A DNA stretch of 64,000 bases from UBA4575 sp002386945 (lineage in GTDB: Bacteria; Pseudomonadota; Gammaproteobacteria; UBA4575): positions 434,001 to 498,000 of the forward strand of contig CALSUC010000001.1 in NCBI GenBank assembly GCA_943789445.1. The letters run 5' to 3'. Under the pieces are notes generated by a model, which was not told where the DNA came from, made no database searches, and was given only the letters and a program-made list of their open reading frames with translations. Both the position numbers and the translations under genes were made by a program. Shown in pieces: positions 1 to 8,788 of this stretch (position 1 is the stretch's first letter; every line of letters begins with the position of its first letter).

Positions 1-587
1 CTGACAACCTCAAGGTTCACGTGATGGTGGCTGGTTGGGAATGGGGCGCGTATATGGGTAAGGAAAAACTGGCAGAAGGCATCAAGGTTAGAACGTCTTC
101 TTATACCCGACACCATGTGAACACTACGATGTGTAAAGCAAAAGTGAATGGTCATTACGTTAATTCCATGTTGGCCTTGCAAGAAGCTAATCGTGATGGT
201 TATGACGAGGCACTGTTACTTGACCCACAGGGTTATGTTGCTGAAGGTAGTGGTGAAAACGTATTTTTAATCAAAGATGGTTGTTTAGTAACGCCATCTC
301 TAACGTCTGCTCTGGATGGTATTACGCGAAAAACAATTCTTTCAATCGCTGCTGATTTCGGTATTCCCGTGATTGAAAAGCAGATGACACGAGATGAGTT
401 TTACGTGGCGGATGAAGCCTTCTTCACAGGGACTGCTGCAGAAGTGACTCCGATTAGAGAGCTAGATGGTCGCACCATCGGTTGTGGTGCACGTGGCCCG
501 ATCACTGAGCGTCTGCAAAGCATGTTCTTTCAGATCGTGCATGGCGAAGTTGAAAAATATCAGCACTGGGTAACGCCTGCAGTATAG
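1..587 (+). CDS. ilvE: Branched-chain amino acid aminotransferase, C-terminal part (5' end outside window)
   Basis: This PLP-dependent enzyme performs the last step of valine, leucine and isoleucine synthesis. The reading frame is open to base 1, so the true start and the PLP-binding lysine lie outside the window. What remains is the C-terminal half. It shows the class IV aminotransferase signature around EGSGENVFLIKDG, the GITR segment, and the closing YVADEAFFTGTAAEVTPIRE stretch, which matches E. coli IlvE closely. The ATG and GTG codons near base 21 are internal. The gene ends 15 bases before the convergent TolC-family gene, with no obvious terminator hairpin between them. Confidence 0.95.
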   Translation, partial: DNLKVHVMVAGWEWGAYMGKEKLAEGIKVRTSSYTRHHVNTTMCKAKVNGHYVNSMLALQEANRDGYDEALLLDPQGYVAEGSGENVFLIKDGCLVTPSLTSALDGITRKTILSIAADFGIPVIEKQMTRDEFYVADEAFFTGTAAEVTPIRELDGRTIGCGARGPITERLQSMFFQIVHGEVEKYQHWVTPAV

Positions 588-602
588 GGCGTTAATGCTT
601 GG

Positions 603-1919
603 CTATTGCAGCCAAGCTTCAATCTCAAACAAATCAGCACTACTTAAAATACCGGCAGCCTGCTTTAAACGAAGGCTGTCGATTAAGTAATCATAACGTG
701 CGCGAGCATGATTCCTCTTAGCTTGAAATAGTCGCCGTTGTGCAAGCAGCACATCGACTGAATTACGCGTGCCCACTTCAAAGCCAAGTTCAGTTGCTTC
801 AGCGGCTAACTGAGATGATTCAGTGGCCCTAGCAAATGCCTCAATGCGACTAATCGCTGCCACCACGTTGTGATAGGCGGTACGTGCATCACGGGTCACT
901 TCTCGACGTAGTTGAGCGTTTGATTCCTGTGCAGCCTGATAGAGGTAGCCGCCTTCTTTGCTAGTGTAATAGGTACGACCACCCTGGAAGATAGGCAGGG
1001 ATAACTCGAGACCAATGCGTGAACTTTTACTGTGGCGTGAGCCACTGATGCCGCCGGTGTCGTTATCGGTATAGGCGGCGATAATATCGAGGGTAGGTAG
1101 ATATCCCGCTTGTCGTTTAGCAATTTCTTGTTTAGCAATTTTTGTGTCGTAGTTGTTGATCAACAGGCTAAGATTCTGCCGCAAAGCAGTCTCCACCCAA
1201 TCTTCAATGTAATCTGGGTTGGGTCGACTTAATTCCATCTTGTTAGCTAATGGCGTTACTTGTTGAATGCGATCGCCAATGATGACAGCAAGCTCATCCA
1301 GTGCCAGTTCAACTGCGATCTTGGCATCAATCTCTGCGGCGACTGCTTGGTCATAGACAGCCTGTGCGTCTTTCATATCAGTGATCGCGGCCAGTCCGAC
1401 TTCAAAGCGAATCTCGGCTTGTTCATGTTGGCGTTGACTCGCCTCTTTTTCAGAGCGAGCAAATGTCAGTGTGTCTTCAGCGCCAAGTACATTAAAGTAG
1501 GCCTCTGCCACACGTAGTATCAAAGCCTGTTCGCTGGCATCTAATACAGCCTGCGCTTTTGCTACCATATTTTTCGCTTGCCGTAGCTGCACATAAAGAC
1601 TGTGGTTATATAGCGGTTGGTCTAGACGTAAGGAAAAACCGTGTGAGTTGTAGTCTGCTGATGAACCTGGCACGCCAAAGGTATTACCAACGGTCTTAAT
1701 GTAGTTGTCAGAGGTTTCTGCCGTTAGGCTGATTTGGGGTAATAGTGAAGCGCGCGCTAAGGGGCGGGCTAGGGCATTGGCCTCAAAATTAGCCCGCGCC
1801 TCTCTAATCTGAGTGTCACGCACTAGGGCCTGGTTAAAGACCTCAGATAAACCTTCAGCCTGCAATGTGTTGAGCGATGCTACTAAGCATAGGGTAAATA
1901 TATAGAGGAACTTATACAT
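603..1919 (-). CDS. TolC-family outer membrane efflux protein
   Basis: A TolC/OEP-type channel that would form the outer-membrane exit duct of a type I secretion or RND efflux system. The start at 1919 gives a clean signal peptide (MYKFLYIFTLCLVASLNTLQA) directly before EGLSEVFNQAL, a typical TolC N-terminus. A longer frame to 1967 would overlap the rhodanese gene. The 438-residue length fits the family, and the duplicated helical-repeat layout is visible in the long Ala/Gln/Glu-rich stretches and the two QPLYNHSL and LPIFQGGR strand segments. No inner-membrane or adaptor partner is adjacent, so it may serve several pumps. It follows the rhodanese gene by 22 bases and is probably cotranscribed with it. 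Confidence 0.92.
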   Translation of the reverse strand: MYKFLYIFTLCLVASLNTLQAEGLSEVFNQALVRDTQIREARANFEANALARPLARASLLPQISLTAETSDNYIKTVGNTFGVPGSSADYNSHGFSLRLDQPLYNHSLYVQLRQAKNMVAKAQAVLDASEQALILRVAEAYFNVLGAEDTLTFARSEKEASQRQHEQAEIRFEVGLAAITDMKDAQAVYDQAVAAEIDAKIAVELALDELAVIIGDRIQQVTPLANKMELSRPNPDYIEDWVETALRQNLSLLINNYDTKIAKQEIAKRQAGYLPTLDIIAAYTDNDTGGISGSRHSKSSRIGLELSLPIFQGGRTYYTSKEGGYLYQAAQESNAQLRREVTRDARTAYHNVVAAISRIEAFARATESSQLAAEATELGFEVGTRNSVDVLLAQRRLFQAKRNHARARYDYLIDSLRLKQAAGILSSADLFEIEAWLQ

Positions 1920-1941
1920 GGCATGTCTCATTAAGTGATCA

Positions 1942-2355
1942 CTAATAGCTGGCCATACTGGGGTCAACTTGTTTGGCCCATTGATCTATACCGCCCGATA
2001 AATTTATGACGCGCGAAAAATCTTGCTGGGCCATGTAGTTTGCTACCGCACGGCTGCGAATACCATGATGACAAATGATTACGATTTCGGCGTCAAGGTC
2101 AAACTGGTCGAGAGTACTGGGGATTTCACGCATGGGTACATGTACAGTATGGGGTAGCTGACATTTCTCAAGCTCCCAGGCCTCACGCACATCTAAAAGG
2201 ATGGGTTGGTTGGCCGAATCTTCTAGGTGCTGTTGCAGCTCTAACGCTGACATTTCAGTAAAACTCAAAACACTACTCCGGTTTGGCTGATAAGCCTCTA
2301 TCTGCGCGATATCATACCGAATTAAGTCCTGCATAGTAATTGCACAAAGTTTCAC
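1942..2355 (-). CDS. Rhodanese-domain protein
   Basis: A single rhodanese domain (sulfurtransferase fold). The active-site loop reads CHHGIRS, with the catalytic cysteine in the usual place, and the LLDVREAWE motif marks the N-terminal half. Residues 35-137 hold the whole domain. The first 34 residues look unlike the family, so the ATG at 2253 (MSALELQQ...) is a realistic alternative start. A thiosulfate or persulfide transfer role is family knowledge; the natural donor and acceptor cannot be read here. It is divergent from thiC, which fits a sulfur or thiamine context without proving one. Confidence 0.85.
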   Translation of the reverse strand: MKLCAITMQDLIRYDIAQIEAYQPNRSSVLSFTEMSALELQQHLEDSANQPILLDVREAWELEKCQLPHTVHVPMREIPSTLDQFDLDAEIVIICHHGIRSRAVANYMAQQDFSRVINLSGGIDQWAKQVDPSMASY

Positions 2356-2423
2356 TATTGAAAAGACTTAAATAGAGGTTATAGTCACCCTAAGACGCGC
2401 TTTCCTGTGCGTTATTTCAATCT

Positions 2424-4331
2424 ATGGATAAGTTGGTTATGAGCGCAAATGAGATGGACATTATTTCGGAAACTAAAAAACTAGGTAAGGCCGTTACACA
2501 GCCCTTTCCGAATTCTAAAAAGATTTATGTTCAGGGCTCAAGAGAGGATATTCAGGTCGGTATGCGTGAAGTCAGTTGCGCCGACACATCGAGTAGCCTT
2601 GGTGCGGAAGAGAACCCACCCATTACGATTTATGACACCTCAGGACCACTAACTGATCCAGAGCAAAGTATTGATTTATCAGAAGGTTTGCCGAAGATAC
2701 GCGGACCATGGATAACTGAGCGCGGTGATACGCAGCAGCTGAATGCATTATCCTCTGAGTTTGGACAAGAACGAGCTGTTGACCCTAAAACAGAATATCT
2801 GCGTTTTACCAAGATCATACTGCCACGTGTTGCCTTAAAGGGTAAAAACGTTACTCAGATGCACTACGCCAAGCAGGGCATCATCACACCTGAAATGGAA
2901 TACGTCGCGATACGCGAATCAATGCGCCTGCAAGAATTACGCGCCAATGAGCAGTACCAAAAGCTCTTGCTACAACATCCAGGTGAATCATTTGGTGCCA
3001 ACTTGCCGACCGAGATCACGCCTGAGTTTGTACGTGATGAGGTGGCTAGAGGTCGCGCCATTATCCCTAGCAACATCAATCACCCAGAAGCCGAGCCAAT
3101 GATTATTGGTCGTAACTTTTTGGTGAAAGTGAATACCAATATCGGTAACTCAGCAGTCACCTCTTCAGTGGTGGAAGAAGTCGAGAAAATGGCTTGGTCA
3201 GTGCGCTGGGGTGGTGACACGATTATGGATTTGAGTACTGGTAAGAACATCCATGAAACACGGGAATGGATTCTGCGTAATAGCCCAGTGCCGTTAGGTA
3301 CAGTGCCGATCTATCAAGCCTTAGAGAAAGTTAACGGCAAGGCCGAAGACCTGACCTGGGAAATGTTCCGCGATACGCTGATTGAGCAGGCCGAGCAGGG
3401 TGTCGATTATTTCACTATCCATGCCGGTGTGCGTTTGGCCTATGTACCACTAACCGCAAAACGTCTGACCGGTATTGTTTCGCGTGGTGGTTCGATTATG
3501 GCGAAGTGGTGTTTGGCTCACCATCAAGAGAGTTTCCTCTACACCCACTTTGAAGAAATCTGCGAGATCATGAAGACCTATGATGTGTCTTTCTCACTCG
3601 GTGATGGTCTACGTCCAGGCTCACTTGCCGATGCAAATGACGAGGCACAATTTGCAGAACTGGAAACCCTCGGTGAACTAACACAGATTGCATGGAAGCA
3701 TGACGTACAAGTAATGATCGAAGGGCCGGGTCATGTGCCGATGCAGATGATCAAAGAAAATATGGATAAGGAATTGGCCGATTGTCATGAGGCGCCGTTC
3801 TATACCTTAGGCCCACTGACCACTGATATTGCGCCAGCCTATGATCACATCACCTCGGCAATCGGTGCGGCACAGATTGGTTGGTATGGCACCGCGATGC
3901 TTTGTTATGTCACACCGAAAGAACATCTAGGTTTGCCAGATCGTGAAGATGTACGCGACGGCATCATCACTTACAAGATTGCAGCACATGCAGCTGATTT
4001 AGCGAAGGGTCATCCCGGTGCACAGATTCGTGATAACGCGCTGTCTAAGGCGCGCTTTGAATTCCGTTGGGAAGATCAATTCAATCTCAGCCTAGACCCA
4101 GAGCGTGCACGTGAATTCCACGACAAAACCCTACCTAAAGAGTCAGCCAAAGTGGCGCATTTTTGTTCCATGTGTGGGCCGAATTTTTGTTCGATGAAGA
4201 TCACTCAAGACGTGCGTGAGTATGCCAAGAAACAAGGTATTGGTGATATTAAGGTTGCGATTGAATCTGGCATGAAAGAGAAGTCTGCAGAATTCAAAAG
4301 GGATGGCTCGGAAATCTATAAGCCGGTGTAG
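2424..4331 (+). CDS. thiC: Phosphomethylpyrimidine synthase ThiC
   Basis: A radical SAM enzyme that rearranges aminoimidazole ribotide into HMP-phosphate for thiamine synthesis. It is full length (635 residues) and carries the C-terminal CX2CX4C iron-sulfur motif (FCSMCGPNFCSMKIT), plus the highly conserved core around MIEGPGHVPMQMI. The first ATG at 2424 is used; ATG 2439 (MSANEMD...) is an alternative, and neither has a strong ribosome-binding site. No other thi gene is adjacent. The short upstream region shows no recognisable THI-box (see findings). Confidence 0.98.
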   Translation: MDKLVMSANEMDIISETKKLGKAVTQPFPNSKKIYVQGSREDIQVGMREVSCADTSSSLGAEENPPITIYDTSGPLTDPEQSIDLSEGLPKIRGPWITERGDTQQLNALSSEFGQERAVDPKTEYLRFTKIILPRVALKGKNVTQMHYAKQGIITPEMEYVAIRESMRLQELRANEQYQKLLLQHPGESFGANLPTEITPEFVRDEVARGRAIIPSNINHPEAEPMIIGRNFLVKVNTNIGNSAVTSSVVEEVEKMAWSVRWGGDTIMDLSTGKNIHETREWILRNSPVPLGTVPIYQALEKVNGKAEDLTWEMFRDTLIEQAEQGVDYFTIHAGVRLAYVPLTAKRLTGIVSRGGSIMAKWCLAHHQESFLYTHFEEICEIMKTYDVSFSLGDGLRPGSLADANDEAQFAELETLGELTQIAWKHDVQVMIEGPGHVPMQMIKENMDKELADCHEAPFYTLGPLTTDIAPAYDHITSAIGAAQIGWYGTAMLCYVTPKEHLGLPDREDVRDGIITYKIAAHAADLAKGHPGAQIRDNALSKARFEFRWEDQFNLSLDPERAREFHDKTLPKESAKVAHFCSMCGPNFCSMKITQDVREYAKKQGIGDIKVAIESGMKEKSAEFKRDGSEIYKPV

Positions 4332-4429
4332 TGAGTACTCACCAGTCGCTAGGTAATATCTTGCTCAATAGAAGCCAAAAATAGTGTTTAGTGATGGTGC
4401 CCAATGGCCGCATTAAATGTGATGGCTTG

Positions 4430-4747
4430 TTATTCGATGTATGCCCTATAAGCAGAGAAGCAATCATTAGATTGCAATAGATCTATTCGTAACGGTAAGT
4501 TTGCGACCTTAGCGGCAAGCAAAACGGCTAGGACTGATTTTGTTTCTGCATTTTCTGGTAGAAATTTAATATGCCGGCATGAGCATTCCTGGTTGGAGCT
4601 TAATACTGCGGCGTGAAGAGCTCCTGAGGTCGAGTCGACGCCAACCAAGCCAAGCTTAATATTGCTTTGTAGGCACTGTGAGGCGAAGCTTGATGACGAG
4701 TGAGCAGTAAGTATGGTGAGCAGTATCAATTGCGTAAAGCGTTTCAT
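4430..4747 (-). CDS. Small exported protein of unknown function
   Basis: I do not recognise a family. The 105 residues begin with a clear signal peptide (MKRFTQLILLTILTAHSSSSFA), so the mature part of about 80 residues should be periplasmic or outer-membrane associated. It has four cysteines after the cleavage point (SQC, CSC, NDC), compatible with two disulfides. A good Shine-Dalgarno (AAGGGGA) precedes the ATG, which supports it being real. It lies alone between thiC (convergent) and a membrane-anchored glutaredoxin on the same strand 250 bases upstream. Confidence 0.6.
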   Translation of the reverse strand: MKRFTQLILLTILTAHSSSSFASQCLQSNIKLGLVGVDSTSGALHAAVLSSNQECSCRHIKFLPENAETKSVLAVLLAAKVANLPLRIDLLQSNDCFSAYRAYIE

Positions 4748-4999
4748 CTTGGCGTCCCCTTGAGATAAAGTTACATGCTCACTTAAACAATTAGGTTTGT
4801 AAACTTTATCTTTCCTATTGGTTCTTATACTTCATGCTGTTTTTTTTGCCAAGGGTGGCGTAGAGGGAGATGGGATTAGGTGTTAGTCAGAAAAGCAGCT
4901 GTTGTTTTGTCTGATGATTTCAGTCTGCTTGAGAGTAGTGATATCTATGCGAGGCAAGTTGCCTTGTGGTGTATGGGCAGAATAATCTTGCTGACTGCG

Positions 5000-5368
5000 T
5001 TAATCCCAAGTGGTGGGTATTTCATAACCGTTATCAACTAAGGCGTCGGTCAGTTCTTGGCCGTCGTATCCATGAAGAATGCTGTTGCCAATAATAATTA
5101 TTGGCACGCCGCTAGATCCTAGCTTTTTATAATCCCTGCGGCCTTTCTCGCTGTGCTCTACATCGTAGTCGTGATAATTGATTTGATATTGTTTGAGTGT
5201 CGCCCGTAGGCTGACACAAAAGTTACACCAGTCTGTGGTGTAAATCACGATGGGACGAGTCATAGAGGAGTTTTCGGCGGTTATATGACCTAGATTGTCG
5301 TGTTCAGAAATCATCCATAAACCCAATGCAAGCAGTATACTAAGGCCAACTATGAGGTTCCTTTTCAT
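5000..5368 (-). CDS. Membrane-anchored glutaredoxin-like protein
   Basis: A glutaredoxin/thioredoxin-fold protein with an N-terminal hydrophobic helix (residues 5-20), placing the redox domain in the periplasm or facing it. The active site is WCNFC (Cys48, Cys51), followed by the cis-proline loop GVPIIIIG and the GYDG segment typical of glutaredoxins. At 122 residues it is a single domain. AGGAGA precedes the ATG at the proper distance. The partner is unknown; disulfide reduction or isomerisation of envelope proteins is the natural guess. Confidence 0.85.
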   Translation of the reverse strand: MKRNLIVGLSILLALGLWMISEHDNLGHITAENSSMTRPIVIYTTDWCNFCVSLRATLKQYQINYHDYDVEHSEKGRRDYKKLGSSGVPIIIIGNSILHGYDGQELTDALVDNGYEIPTTWD

Positions 5369-5476
5369 CGGTGTCTCCTAAACATAACAGTGTTGTAAAC
5401 AGGCGCTATATTAATAATTCATTGTATACTTTACTGGTACTATAACTACTCATTAAATCAACAGAGGAATTGTTAT

Positions 5477-5866
5477 ATGTTTAATGCACTATCAATCCCA
5501 TTTGGCTGTGTCATGTTATACAACGTGGTTAAGCTTAAAGAAGGGGTTCCACTTGAAGCGGTTGAAATGGCACTAGGCGAAATGTGCAATGTGGTTAAAA
5601 ACACATACGGTGATGATAATGGTGGTTTCATCGGTGGTCAGGTCTATAAGTTTAGCGGTTTCATTTCGGAAGAAGGCTCAGTAGGCTCGGGTAAGAAAAC
5701 GGATGATCATTTGGCTATCGTGACTTATTGGCAGTCATATGAGCAGCATGAGAAATCACATGCCGATGCAACATTTAAAGAAAAGTTTGATGCCCTTACT
5801 GAGTTCGCAACAGATACCTATGAAATGGGATATGAAATGTTGTGGCAGGGTGATGCTAACGAGTAG
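5477..5866 (+). CDS. Small conserved-looking protein, possibly ferredoxin-like barrel (ABM/Dabb-type)
   Basis: 129 residues, no signal peptide or membrane segment. The pattern of strands and helices (MLYNVVKLKEGV, GGQVYKFSGF, AIVTYWQSYEQHEKSH) resembles dimeric alpha/beta-barrel proteins of the antibiotic-monooxygenase or Dabb type, in particular the HEKSHAD stretch after a W. That is a fold guess, not a functional assignment. AGAGGA lies nine bases before the ATG at 5477, so I keep this start over Met13. It is divergent from the glutaredoxin gene and has no operon partner. Confidence 0.65.
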   Translation: MFNALSIPFGCVMLYNVVKLKEGVPLEAVEMALGEMCNVVKNTYGDDNGGFIGGQVYKFSGFISEEGSVGSGKKTDDHLAIVTYWQSYEQHEKSHADATFKEKFDALTEFATDTYEMGYEMLWQGDANE

Positions 5867-5940
5867 TCAGCGTTAAGTATTTAATGCCAACTTAAATGTA
5901 AAGCTGGTCATTAGCCACTTGAATGGTGCGTTCTAATATT

Positions 5941-6720
5941 TTATGAATTAGAGCTAGCGAGTTTAGTTAAGACATAAGCCGAGGCATGCATGCCAAAGCT
6001 TGCTGTCACTGCCATTAAAGAGCCAAAGCCAGTAGCGCAGTTCAAGCCGCCTGTGGTGTCTGACTGTTCCTTCTTATATGTTACGCCAGCGTCTACCGTT
6101 GGGTAGCGTAATGCCTCTGCAGAGAAGACGCAGGGGATATCAAAACGTCTCTTTATATTTCTTGGGAAATTAAAATCGGTGCGCAGTAATTTGCGTGTGC
6201 GTGAGAGTAGGGCATCGCCCTCTGATCGTGTGAGGTCTACCACTTGAATACGGCTGGGATCGATGCGGCCGCCAGCACCACCAACGGTCAGTAGTTTTTG
6301 TTTTTTACCATGGCAGTAATTGATTAATGCCGCCTTGGTGCGAAAGTCATCGATACAATCCACAACGTAGCTGAACTCTCGGTCAATGAGTTGTTCAATA
6401 TTGTCATTACTGAGATGCTCATCAATTAGCCGCAGTTCACAATCTGGATTGATTTCTTGAATACGTTCAGCCATCGCCTCAATTTTAGACTGACCTATAG
6501 TGCTGCTCATGGCTTGGATCTGACGATTAATATTGGATTCACTGACATGGTCTAAATCGATTAGTGTCAGTGCACCAACACCGCTGCGTGCGAGTGACTC
6601 AACAACCCAAGAGCCAACACCACCAATGCCAATCACACAGACATGACTAGAGAAGATGTCCTGTGATGCGATAGCGCCATAAAGTTTTTCAATTCCGGTA
6701 AAACGTTTACTCGTCGACAT
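5941..6720 (-). CDS. tcdA: tRNA threonylcarbamoyladenosine dehydratase TcdA (CsdL)
   Basis: An E1-like ATP-dependent enzyme that converts t6A37 in tRNA to its cyclic form. The N-terminal nucleotide-binding loop GIGGVGSWVVESLARSG and the ID-DHV-SNINRQ signature are typical of the ThiF/MoeB superfamily, and the arrangement after VVDCIDDF matches TcdA rather than MoeB or ThiF. There is no CxxC zinc site and no rhodanese domain, again as in TcdA. It is 259 residues, close to the family length. Divergent from the TatD-family gene, with only 53 bases between starts. Confidence 0.93.
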   Translation of the reverse strand: MSTSKRFTGIEKLYGAIASQDIFSSHVCVIGIGGVGSWVVESLARSGVGALTLIDLDHVSESNINRQIQAMSSTIGQSKIEAMAERIQEINPDCELRLIDEHLSNDNIEQLIDREFSYVVDCIDDFRTKAALINYCHGKKQKLLTVGGAGGRIDPSRIQVVDLTRSEGDALLSRTRKLLRTDFNFPRNIKRRFDIPCVFSAEALRYPTVDAGVTYKKEQSDTTGGLNCATGFGSLMAVTASFGMHASAYVLTKLASSNS

Positions 6721-6773
6721 CGATTGCTGAATTCACTAGGCTGTAGGGATTCTCGGATTTTATAGTAGATTGC

Positions 6774-7538
6774 ATGCAGCTGATAGATACCCTCTGCCAC
6801 CTTGATTTTGAAGTCTTCGCTGATGACCGGCAGCAAGTGATGGCGCGTGCACAGGCCTTGGGGGTGGATCACTTTGTTGTGCCTGCTGTGCAACAGAGCG
6901 GCTGGCAGCATCTTTCTGCCTTGTTTCAGCAGCAAGATGCTGTGCATATAGCACTAGGGATGCACCCGATGTTTATGTCGCAACATGAAGAGTCGCATAT
7001 TGTGCTGTTAGACCATGCCTTACAGCAACAGCGGCCGGTCGCAGTAGGTGAGATTGGCCTCGATTTTTACTCTGCTGAGAGCGATCGGCAGGCGCAATTG
7101 CAGTTATTCAGGGCGCAGTTACAGCTGGCGGCTAAATACCAACTACCGGTTATCTTACATGTGCGTAAGGCGCATGATGAGGTCTTGCAGTGTCTGCGTG
7201 ATATACCGGTAGTGGCCGGTATTGTGCATGCCTTTAATGGAAGCCTGCAGCAGGCGGGGCACTATATTGGAATGAACTTCAAACTAGGTTTTGGTGGCAT
7301 GCTGACCTATTCGCGTTCGACTAAACTACGTGCCCTAGCACAGCAGTTGCCATTAGATGCCTTGGTTCTGGAGACCGATGCACCCGATATGACGGTGATG
7401 CAACATCGAGGACAGCGGAATAGCCCTGAGTATCTGCCATATTGTTTACAGGCATTGGCGACAGTGCGTGGTCAGTCTCAGGCAGTCATTGCTGAGGCGA
7501 CCTCGGCCAATGCACGACAGTTGCTAGGGATTAGCTAA
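6774..7538 (+). CDS. TatD-family metal-dependent hydrolase (YjjV-like) with altered HxH motif
   Basis: A TIM-barrel hydrolase closest in layout to E. coli YjjV. Most metal ligands are in place: Glu93 in GEIGLDF, His129 in VILHVRKAHD, His152 in GIVHAFNGS and Asp202 in LETDAPDM. The N-terminal motif, normally DTHCHLD, reads DTLCHLD: Leu7 replaces the first histidine of the HxH pair (codon CTC at 6792-6794, one base from CAC). The protein is otherwise intact at 254 residues. Its stop overlaps the ATG of the next gene by one base, so the two are translationally coupled. Confidence 0.93.
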   Translation: MQLIDTLCHLDFEVFADDRQQVMARAQALGVDHFVVPAVQQSGWQHLSALFQQQDAVHIALGMHPMFMSQHEESHIVLLDHALQQQRPVAVGEIGLDFYSAESDRQAQLQLFRAQLQLAAKYQLPVILHVRKAHDEVLQCLRDIPVVAGIVHAFNGSLQQAGHYIGMNFKLGFGGMLTYSRSTKLRALAQQLPLDALVLETDAPDMTVMQHRGQRNSPEYLPYCLQALATVRGQSQAVIAEATSANARQLLGIS

Positions 7539-8023
7539 TGGCGAGTTTGATAAGTCGTGTCAGTTCTTTTCTGACGGTGCCTAGAGCAGGTGTTCAGGTG
7601 CTGCTGAAGCAAAAGATGGCGTTACAAGCGAGTGCTGAGGCGCTACGGCAACCATTAGTTTCAGGTGAGGTTGAAGCCTTGGAGCAGGCCTGCCAACAAT
7701 TAGTTGATCAGCTCTGTGATGCCTTGAATTGCGTTAGAGTGAAGGTGCATATTATGGAGCGTAGGCCGCATGATCGGCGCGGTGAATTGCATGGCCTTTA
7801 TGAGATCAAGCAACGAGGCATGCGTCAGGCGCGTATCTATGTCTGGATGCGTACGGCCAAGCGACAGCAGTTGGTCGCCTATAAAACCTTTTTGCGTACT
7901 TTAGCGCATGAGTGTTGCCATCATTTAGATCTTACGCATTACCACTTGGCAGATTCTCTACACACGAGTAGTTTCTATAAACGAGAATCTAGCTTATATA
8001 AGCAATTGCTAGGTGATGATTAA
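7538..8023 (+). CDS. Putative zinc metallopeptidase-like protein (HExxH motif)
   Basis: 161 residues with no family I can name with confidence. The motif HECCH (His124-His128) within LRTLAHECCHHLDLTHY is a standard HExxH zinc site. A helix of hydrophobic residues before it (KTFLRTLA) gives the usual active-site helix. The size and the C-terminal KRESSLYKQL segment suggest a minimal SprT- or minigluzincin-like domain. No signal peptide is seen, so it should be cytoplasmic. The start codon overlaps the stop of the TatD-family gene, which implies joint expression. Confidence 0.7.
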   Translation: MASLISRVSSFLTVPRAGVQVLLKQKMALQASAEALRQPLVSGEVEALEQACQQLVDQLCDALNCVRVKVHIMERRPHDRRGELHGLYEIKQRGMRQARIYVWMRTAKRQQLVAYKTFLRTLAHECCHHLDLTHYHLADSLHTSSFYKRESSLYKQLLGDD

Positions 8024-8044
8024 ATATACAAAAAAAGAGAAAGC

Positions 8045-8701
8045 ATGGCCATTTTCAATTTATCCGAAAAACTAATGATGCCGACGGCAGAACAAGCCTT
8101 ACCCGGTCGTACTCAGGTACTGCCTGTGTCTGCTCCACACCATGTGCTGGGCTCGTCGTTGCAAGCCCCTTTCGCTGAAGGCAGCAAAAAGTTGTTGCTG
8201 GGCATGGGCTGTTTCTGGGGAGTTGAACGCAAGCTATGGCAGCAGCAGGGTGTCTTGGTTACTGCTGTCGGCTATGCCGGTGGCCTCACTCCGAATGCGA
8301 CCTATGACGAGGTTTGCACTGGTATGACTGGGCATAACGAGGTAGTGCTAGTGGTCTATGATCCAGCAAAAACCACATTGGAGTCGTTGCTTGCAGTCTT
8401 TTGGCAGTCACATAATCCTACTCAAGGCATGCGCCAAGGTAATGATACGGGTACGCAATATCGTTCAGGTATTTATCTCTATAGTGAAGCAGATTTACAG
8501 CTGGCGGAGGCTGCGCGTGCAACCTATGCAAATTGTCTGCAGCAAGCGGGTGTCACTGCGGCGATCACGACTGAGGTTATGCCGGCCCCTGAGTTTTATT
8601 ATGCCGAAGAGTATCACCAACAATATCTAGCAAAAAACCCTGCGGGCTACTGTGGCTTGGTAGGAATTGGTGTCGACTACCCACTAACAACATCGATCTA
8701 G
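8045..8701 (+). CDS. msrA: Peptide methionine sulfoxide reductase MsrA
   Basis: Repairs the S-epimer of methionine sulfoxide in proteins. The catalytic motif GCFWG is at residues 55-59, with Cys56 as the nucleophile. The GYAGG, GHNEVV and YRSGIY segments follow in family order, and the C-terminal NPAGYCGLVGIGVDYP region supplies the resolving cysteine. The N-terminal extension of about 45 residues is also found in E. coli MsrA. It begins 21 bases after the HExxH gene on the same strand and may share its transcript. Confidence 0.97.
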   Translation: MAIFNLSEKLMMPTAEQALPGRTQVLPVSAPHHVLGSSLQAPFAEGSKKLLLGMGCFWGVERKLWQQQGVLVTAVGYAGGLTPNATYDEVCTGMTGHNEVVLVVYDPAKTTLESLLAVFWQSHNPTQGMRQGNDTGTQYRSGIYLYSEADLQLAEAARATYANCLQQAGVTAAITTEVMPAPEFYYAEEYHQQYLAKNPAGYCGLVGIGVDYPLTTSI

Positions 8702-8788
8702 CCTCTTGTGCAGTGCAAGCGTACTCGTATTTTTACTGGCTTGGCGTATATTTGGACTTAATCAATAAAGATAGTGATAGAGAATATT

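Noticed and set aside
2630..3079. Antisense frames within thiC
   Set aside because: Shadows of a highly conserved gene; no ribosome-binding sites or domain features.
4326..4345. TGAGTACTCA palindrome after thiC as a terminator
   Set aside because: Stem too short and no following T-run.
6633..6954. Minus-strand frames antisense to the TatD-family gene
   Set aside because: They cover the N-terminal half of a well-supported gene on the other strand and the start of tcdA; no family features.
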